NCBI GenBank assembly: GCA_019359375.1
Contig: JAHHHL010000022.1
Coordinates: forward strand, 48,445-112,444
Length of the DNA stretch: 64,000 bases
DNA from: Lyngbya sp. HA4199-MV5
GTDB taxonomy: Bacteria; Cyanobacteriota; Cyanobacteriia; Leptolyngbyales; Leptolyngbyaceae
Reading direction: 5' to 3'
Under the pieces are notes generated by a model. That model was not told where the DNA came from, ran no database searches, and saw nothing but the letters and a program-made list of their open reading frames with translations. The translations under genes and the position numbers were made by a program. Below are positions 60,898 to 64,000 of the stretch, piece after piece (within the stretch, counting starts at the first letter, position 1; every line of letters begins with the position of its first letter).

Positions 60898-61210
60898 GCC
60901 TAAAGCCAAAATTCTAAGCTTCAAACTCAGGTCTGCTACAGCAGGGCTATTTCATTCTGCTGCCCAAACGCTAGCAACGGACGGCAAGCGGATGAAACAG
61001 ATGTCTTCATTCGCTACTCATAAATCATTTATCCGCTTCATCCGCTACAAATCCGTTGCCAATCACACTCGCTCACTGAAATGAAACAGCCGTGTCTGGT
61101 ATAAACTCTAAGTCAAGACAACACAACTGCCACCGCGAAATGATAGCAGTTGGACAATTAACCGCTTGGAAGCTTGCCGTTACATCAAGGCGCGAAAGCC
61201 CTGCAGGGGA

Positions 61211-61282
61211 AGCGGGTGACGCGATTCGAACGCGCGACATTCACCTTGGCAAGGTGACGCTCTACCACTGAGCTACACCCGC
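61211..61282 (-). tRNA. tRNA-Gly (anticodon GCC)
   Basis: Complement begins GCGGGTGTAGCTCAGTGGTA, anticodon stem-loop CACCTTGGCAAGGTG, T arm CGCGCGTTCGAATCGCG and acceptor CACCCGC with discriminator T. 72 nt. Confidence 0.97.
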
Positions 61283-61360
61283 GAAATTCAGACGATCTTT
61301 AGCTTCTCAAACTGGAGCCAATCTGTCAACCTTATTTGAGCAAGAAATCCCGATCGATTC

Positions 61361-61428
61361 AAACCTCGGAGGTTTAAACCAGGCAGCAGGCATCGTGACC
61401 AATGTGATAGCTTAAACTTCCGAGGTTT
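61361..61428. repeat. AAACCTCGGAGGTTT repeat pair
   Basis: AAACCTCGGAGGTTTAA and TTAAACTTCCGAGGTTT inverted around 34 bp. Same family as the tight palindrome at 26566. Confidence 0.7.
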
Positions 61429-61543
61429 TAGTTCATGCCTAAACCCGTAGACTGGATAGAGGTTTGAGGCGATCGCGCTCATCACGTCAAGCGATGCAGC
61501 GGTAATGGCAAAGGTCTCTTGCTTCCAGTTCAGGATTCAACGC

Positions 61544-61930
61544 ATGGATAGGATTCAGCTCAACGGCATTCGCTGCTATGGCTATACGGGTGCTCTACCA
61601 GAGGAACAAGTTCTGGGGCAGTGGTTTGAAGTGGACTTGACGCTGTGGTTGGATCTTGCGGTAGCAGGGCAGAGCGATCGCCTGAGTGACACCCTCGACT
61701 ACCGCTCCATCATTGCCTCTGTCCAGACACTCGTGAAAACCTCAAAATTCACCTTGTTAGAGCGCCTAGCCACCGCGATCGCCGATGCTGTCCTGTATCC
61801 CACCGCATCGTTGATGTCCGTCCCTGTAGAACAAGTACAAGTGCGTTTGTGCAAGCCTGCTGCACCCATTCCAGACTTTAGCGGGGCGATCATCATTGAC
61901 ATCACGCGATCGCGCCCAGTCAAAGAGTGA
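61544..61930 (+). CDS. folB: Dihydroneopterin aldolase
   Basis: ATG 61544 gives 128 residues: MDRIQLNGIRCYGYTGALPE, EEQVLGQWFEVDLTLWLD, LSDTLDYRSIIASVQTLV, FTLLERLATAIADAVL and VRLCKPAAPIPDFSGA are the FolB motifs (Glu and Lys of the active site in EQVLGQ and LCKPAAPI). It converts dihydroneopterin to hydroxymethyl-dihydropterin in folate synthesis. Confidence 0.95.
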   Translation: MDRIQLNGIRCYGYTGALPEEQVLGQWFEVDLTLWLDLAVAGQSDRLSDTLDYRSIIASVQTLVKTSKFTLLERLATAIADAVLYPTASLMSVPVEQVQVRLCKPAAPIPDFSGAIIIDITRSRPVKE

Positions 61931-61969
61931 GAACGCTATGAAGCCAGATAAAAGATGAAGCCAGATAAA

Positions 61970-62009
61970 AGCCCTGTGAAGTGACGCAGCGTTGGCAACT
62001 CACAGGGCT
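61970..62009. other. Hairpin after folB
   Basis: AGCCCTGTGA and TCACAGGGCT, perfect 10-bp arms around a 20-nt loop. No T run; may still stop transcription of folB. The sequence to 62312 has GAGTTTTGAGTTTTGAGTT and CCTTCACCCTTCATCCC repeats and no gene. Confidence 0.5.
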
Positions 62010-62312
62010 AGAGACGCAGTTAGGAGGTATCTTGCTTCTCACGTTACACAGAGAAATTCAGTTGTCCTCATCTTTTAACAAGTTCTTAAACTCTTAACGT
62101 GTTCTTAAAGAGCGATCGACTTGAGAGTTTTGAGTTTTGAGTTGATGGAGCAGTCAGGAGTCAGCTTTTTATCCTTCACCCTTCATCCCTCATCCCTTAT
62201 CCTTCCCCTACAAATTGGGCAATAACTGCGATCGATCTACCCGTTGGGAGCAGAAAGCTGGTAGCGTTTGAGCAAGACCTGATGCAGTCCTTGAGGGAGA
62301 GCGAGACTCAAC

Positions 62313-63743
62313 ATGCGAATTTTGTTTGTTGCCGCAGAAGCAGCGCCGATCGCGAAAGTGGGCGGGATGGGAGATGTCGTGGGGGCGCTTCCCAAAGTGC
62401 TGCGAAAAATGGGGCATGATGTGCGGATTTTTCTGCCCTACTACGGCTTTCTACCCGACAAAATGACCGTGCCCAAGGAGCCTATCTGGTCAGGCAGCGC
62501 GATGTTTCAGAGCTTTGATGTGTACGAAGCGGTGTTGCCTGGAACCGATGTGCCACTATACTTATTCGGACATCCATCCTTCTTGCCAAGGCATATTTAT
62601 GCGGGCGATATGGAAGAGTGGCGCTTCACTCTCTTTGCCAACGGTGCGGCTGAATTTGCCTGGAACTACTGGAAGCCCGACATTATTCACTGTCACGACT
62701 GGCACACGGGCATGATTCCCGTCTGGATGCACCAGTCGCCCGATATTGCGACCGTCTTCACCATTCATAATCTGGCGTATCAGGGACCGTGGCGCTGGAA
62801 GCTGGAGCAAATGACCTGGTGCCCGTGGTATATGCAGGGACACAACACAATGGCAGCAGCGGTACAGTTTGCCAATCGCGTCAACACCGTCTCCCCCACC
62901 TACGCTCAGCAAATTCAAACGGCTGCCTATGGTGAATCGCTGGAAGGGTTGCTGTCGTTTATCAGCGGCAAGCTATCGGGCATTGTGAACGGTATTGATA
63001 CAGAGTCGTATGACCCAACGATCGACAAGAGCCTGACGCAGACCTTTACGGCAGAGACGCTCGATCAGCGGAAAGCCAACAAGATTGCGCTGCAAGAAGA
63101 AGTGGGGTTAGAAGTCAATTCGGGTGCCTTTTTGATTGGCATGGTGACACGCCTCGTCGAGCAAAAGGGGTTGGATCTGGTACTCCAGGTGCTAGACCGC
63201 TTTATGGCATATACCGATTCGCAGTTTGTGCTGTTGGGGACGGGCGATCGCTACTACGAAACCCAGATGTGGCAGTTAGCCTCGCGCTATCCCGGTCGCA
63301 TGTCGGTGTATCTGCTGTTTAACGAAGCGTTGTCGCGCCGCATTTATGCGGGTAGTGATGCCTTCTTGATGCCGTCTCGCTTTGAACCCTGCGGCATTAG
63401 CCAGATGCTGTCGTTACGCTATGGCTGTGTGCCGATCGTGCGGCGTACCGGGGGGCTGGTGGATACGGTTGAACCGCATGATCCTGCTAACGAAAAGGGA
63501 ACGGGCTATGCCTTCGATCGCTATGAACCGCTAGATCTTTATACAGGCATGGTGCGGGCATGGGAAGGCTTCCGGTTTAAAGATGCGTGGCGCAAACTGC
63601 AACAGCGCGGCATGGCAGCGAATTTCAGTTGGGATAAGTCTGCTGTCGAGTACAACAAGCTGTATCATGACGTGCTGGGCTTACCGCTAGAAGAACCGAA
63701 GCCCTCTGAACCAACTCCTGTAGTATCCAAACAATCGGCGTAA
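62313..63743 (+). CDS. glgA: Glycogen synthase (ADP-glucose)
   Basis: A 476-residue GT5 enzyme. [20 protein letters not shown] has the KVGG substrate loop; [73 protein letters not shown] and [14 protein letters not shown] complete the GT-B fold. It elongates alpha-1,4-glucan from ADP-glucose. The KVGGM variant and length fit one of the two cyanobacterial isoforms. Confidence 0.95.
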   Translation: MRILFVAAEAAPIAKVGGMGDVVGALPKVLRKMGHDVRIFLPYYGFLPDKMTVPKEPIWSGSAMFQSFDVYEAVLPGTDVPLYLFGHPSFLPRHIYAGDMEEWRFTLFANGAAEFAWNYWKPDIIHCHDWHTGMIPVWMHQSPDIATVFTIHNLAYQGPWRWKLEQMTWCPWYMQGHNTMAAAVQFANRVNTVSPTYAQQIQTAAYGESLEGLLSFISGKLSGIVNGIDTESYDPTIDKSLTQTFTAETLDQRKANKIALQEEVGLEVNSGAFLIGMVTRLVEQKGLDLVLQVLDRFMAYTDSQFVLLGTGDRYYETQMWQLASRYPGRMSVYLLFNEALSRRIYAGSDAFLMPSRFEPCGISQMLSLRYGCVPIVRRTGGLVDTVEPHDPANEKGTGYAFDRYEPLDLYTGMVRAWEGFRFKDAWRKLQQRGMAANFSWDKSAVEYNKLYHDVLGLPLEEPKPSEPTPVVSKQSA

Positions 63744-64000
63744 AAGGTCATTCTCGCGAAAAAAGATGGATCTTCTGAAAGCGGCACCAGGACGATCGTT
63801 TTGGCTGAAGCATAACCTGGCTCCACAGGCGAGAACGGCAACTTTTCGGGTTTCCTTTGGGTCACTACAGTTATTACTGGAGTTTAGACTAAAGAGCGAG
63901 GAAAGGCAGCCAGACCGAACGATCTGACTGCTTAATAGTCAAGGACGTTTCAAATCACTTGACTATGAGTAATTTTGACAAGCTTCGAGCCTTTCGGCAT
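63744..64000. other. Terminal spacer, no gene seen
   Basis: After glgA there is no convincing coding sequence or RNA on either strand. A pair of TCAAGGACG/CACTTGACTAT-like short repeats occurs near 63940-63968. Confidence 0.5.

Overview
The window reads as chromosomal DNA of a cyanobacterium, probably a filamentous Leptolyngbya-like or related genus. The evidence is photosystem II genes psbN and psbH, the NDH-1 subunit NdhS, the kinase NblS (Hik33/DspA), a PxcA-like proton-extrusion protein, several cyanobacteria-only DUF families, very frequent GCGATCGC-type (HIP1) octamers, and many heptanucleotide short tandem repeats (families such as GGAGGCA, GGAGTCA, GTTAGTT, GGGGAGT) in the spacers.

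Layout. 0-8 kb: a haem-oxygenase-like redox protein with a partner, a LapA-domain protein, a decayed Uma2 gene, a large GH38 alpha-mannosidase carrying an internal minisatellite, and a PIN toxin-antitoxin pair. 8-23 kb: core genes (psbN/psbH, tatA, pth, mrp, rodA, ndhS, ftsQ-ftsZ, nblS, purD) among small conserved cyanobacterial proteins. 23-33 kb: a TPR protein, a pxcA gene interrupted by a stop inside a perfect 46-bp palindrome, and an RND efflux operon facing a TetR repressor with two matching 17-bp palindromes in the divergent promoter. 33-41 kb: the accessory island described next. 41-46.3 kb: secreted proteins, an IS630-type element, a cytochrome P450, gene relics and tRNA-Ser. 46.3-64 kb: mraY, a fibrillin-like protein, a PD-(D/E)XK protein, a Fic protein, Uma2, purE, PIN, LOG and MnmD genes, tRNA-Gly, folB and glgA.

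Most interesting region (33.1-40.9 kb). Five tightly overlapping genes encode a small 54-aa protein, a TIR effector with a C-terminal adaptor, a VMAP-type protein with a matching N-terminal adaptor, a MoxR-like AAA+ ATPase, and a vWA-like (SAV_2336-type) protein fused to an FGE-sulfatase (C-type-lectin-fold) domain. This matches the known ternary vWA-MoxR-VMAP conflict-system architecture. The FGE domain ends in a segment that looks like the variable region of a diversity-generating retroelement (DGR). A second, stand-alone FGE gene 0.85 kb downstream ends in a second such segment. The two segments share an invariant frame but differ at 16 of 24 core codons, nearly all NNY, and are followed by the same non-coding tail. 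No reverse transcriptase or template repeat is in the window, so any DGR would act in trans. The combined picture is a TIR/AAA+ immune-type switch whose sensor face is, or was, diversified by mutagenic retrohoming.

Repeats. A 131-bp element with CTAG ends and about 20-bp inverted termini occurs six times at constant length. A second roughly 131-bp element shares its end motifs with the resident IS630-type element. Several other palindromic families are present, some inside genes.
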